Assembly: GCA_046734815.1 (NCBI GenBank)
Contig: JBKPRZ010000051.1
Coordinates: forward strand, 1-6,101
Source of the DNA: CAVYGB01 sp046734815
Lineage (GTDB): Bacteria; Myxococcota_A; Polyangia; Fen-1088
Direction: 5' to 3'
DNA length: 6,101 nt
Part shown: positions 5,933-6,101 of the stretch, piece after piece
Layout of the letters: every line of letters begins with the position of its first letter
Position numbering within the stretch: position 1 is the stretch's first letter
Translations under genes and position numbers: made by a program
Notes under the pieces: model-generated
The model's database searches: none
Seen by the model: only the letters and a program-made list of their open reading frames with translations
What the model was told of the DNA's origin: nothing

Positions 5933-5955
5933 GGCGCGCGTGCCCTGTGCGCGCC
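5933..5955 (-). terminator. GC hairpin after the MYXO-CTERM gene
   Basis: GGCGCGC and GCGCGCC form a perfect seven-pair stem with a nine-base loop, starting one base after the stop codon of the right-edge gene. It lacks a following T-run in the minus direction, though AATTTT occurs about 20 bases later. It may end or attenuate transcription before the glycosidase gene, which appears to have its own promoter. Confidence 0.35.
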
Positions 5956-5956
5956 C

Positions 5957-6101
5957 TCAGCCGGCGCGCCGGCGTCGCCGCAGAATCAGGGCCACGCCTG
6001 TCGCCGCCAGGCCCACCAGCAGCCCGCCGCCAGTCGGACGACCGGCCAGGGTGCACGAGCAGCCACCCGAGTCGGAGGTCGCCGGCGCCATCCCGCTGCC
6101 G
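5957..6101 (-). CDS. C-terminal end of a MYXO-CTERM-anchored surface protein
   Basis: Only the last 47 residues and the TGA stop (5957-5959) are inside the window; the gene enters from the right edge. The tail reads, in order, a Gly/Ser/Asp-rich stretch, GGCSC, a short spacer, a hydrophobic segment (GGGLLVGLAATGVALIL) and five arginines followed by AG. This is the MYXO-CTERM layout: a Cys motif, one transmembrane helix and a basic end. In Myxococcota, such tails direct proteins to the cell surface and are thought to be processed near the Cys by a dedicated membrane protease (myxosortase). The body of the protein is not visible, so its function is unknown. It is co-oriented with the glycosidase gene, 68 bases upstream of it. 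A 14-bp palindrome (5960-5973) lies within the last codons, probably a by-product of Arg/Ala/Gly coding. Confidence 0.82.
   Translation of the reverse strand, partial: GSGMAPATSDSGGCSCTLAGRPTGGGLLVGLAATGVALILRRRRRAG

Noticed and set aside
5960..5973. 14-bp palindrome GCCGGCGCGCCGGC as a regulatory site
   Set aside because: It falls inside the last codons of the MYXO-CTERM tail and is explained by Arg, Ala and Gly codons in GC-rich DNA.

Overview
The window is high-GC DNA with dense, short-gapped genes. It most likely comes from a member of the Myxococcota (old Deltaproteobacteria). The strongest evidence is at the right edge: the gene running in on the minus strand ends with a Cys motif, one membrane segment and an arginine run, the layout of a MYXO-CTERM sorting tail. 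The left-edge gene, a secreted low-complexity surface protein with an Asp/Ala/Pro-rich linker, fits the same kind of organism. No species can be named from the sequence.

Layout from left to right: (1) a minus-strand secreted surface protein, GTG start at 743, cut by the left edge; (2) a 147-base divergent gap with a 12-bp palindrome; (3) a plus-strand Tat-exported beta-propeller protein (891-2009); (4) a convergent minus-strand DUF1801 protein with a histone-H1-like basic tail (2034-2603); (5) a 66-bp divergent promoter region; (6) a plus-strand two-gene unit, a short AraC-type regulator (2670-3125) and a VOC/glyoxalase-fold protein (3149-3559); (7) a convergent minus-strand lipoprotein-like glycoside hydrolase of the GH36/alpha-galactosidase type (3594-5888); (8) the end of the MYXO-CTERM protein (5957-6101).

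Three themes emerge. Four of the six genes whose 5' ends can be assigned look exported or surface-linked or regulate transcription: surface protein, Tat propeller, GH36-like lipoprotein and AraC regulator. The right-edge gene adds an anchored surface protein. The AraC and VOC genes form a likely operon, with the DUF1801 gene read away from the same control region. That control region is unusually tidy: two back-to-back sigma70-like promoters share one GTCGAC palindrome exactly at the centre of the gap, and both place the expected transcription start on the first base of the start codon, so both mRNAs may be leaderless. The glycosidase gene has a related -10 hexamer and likewise no Shine-Dalgarno. 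By contrast, the VOC and propeller genes have clear AGGAGG sites.

No tRNA, rRNA, CRISPR array, transposase or insertion sequence was seen. No gene-free stretch exceeds 150 bases. No wholly new system is evident. The most original items are the shared-promoter region, the DUF1801-basic tail fusion and the divergent active-site motif of the GH36-like enzyme.
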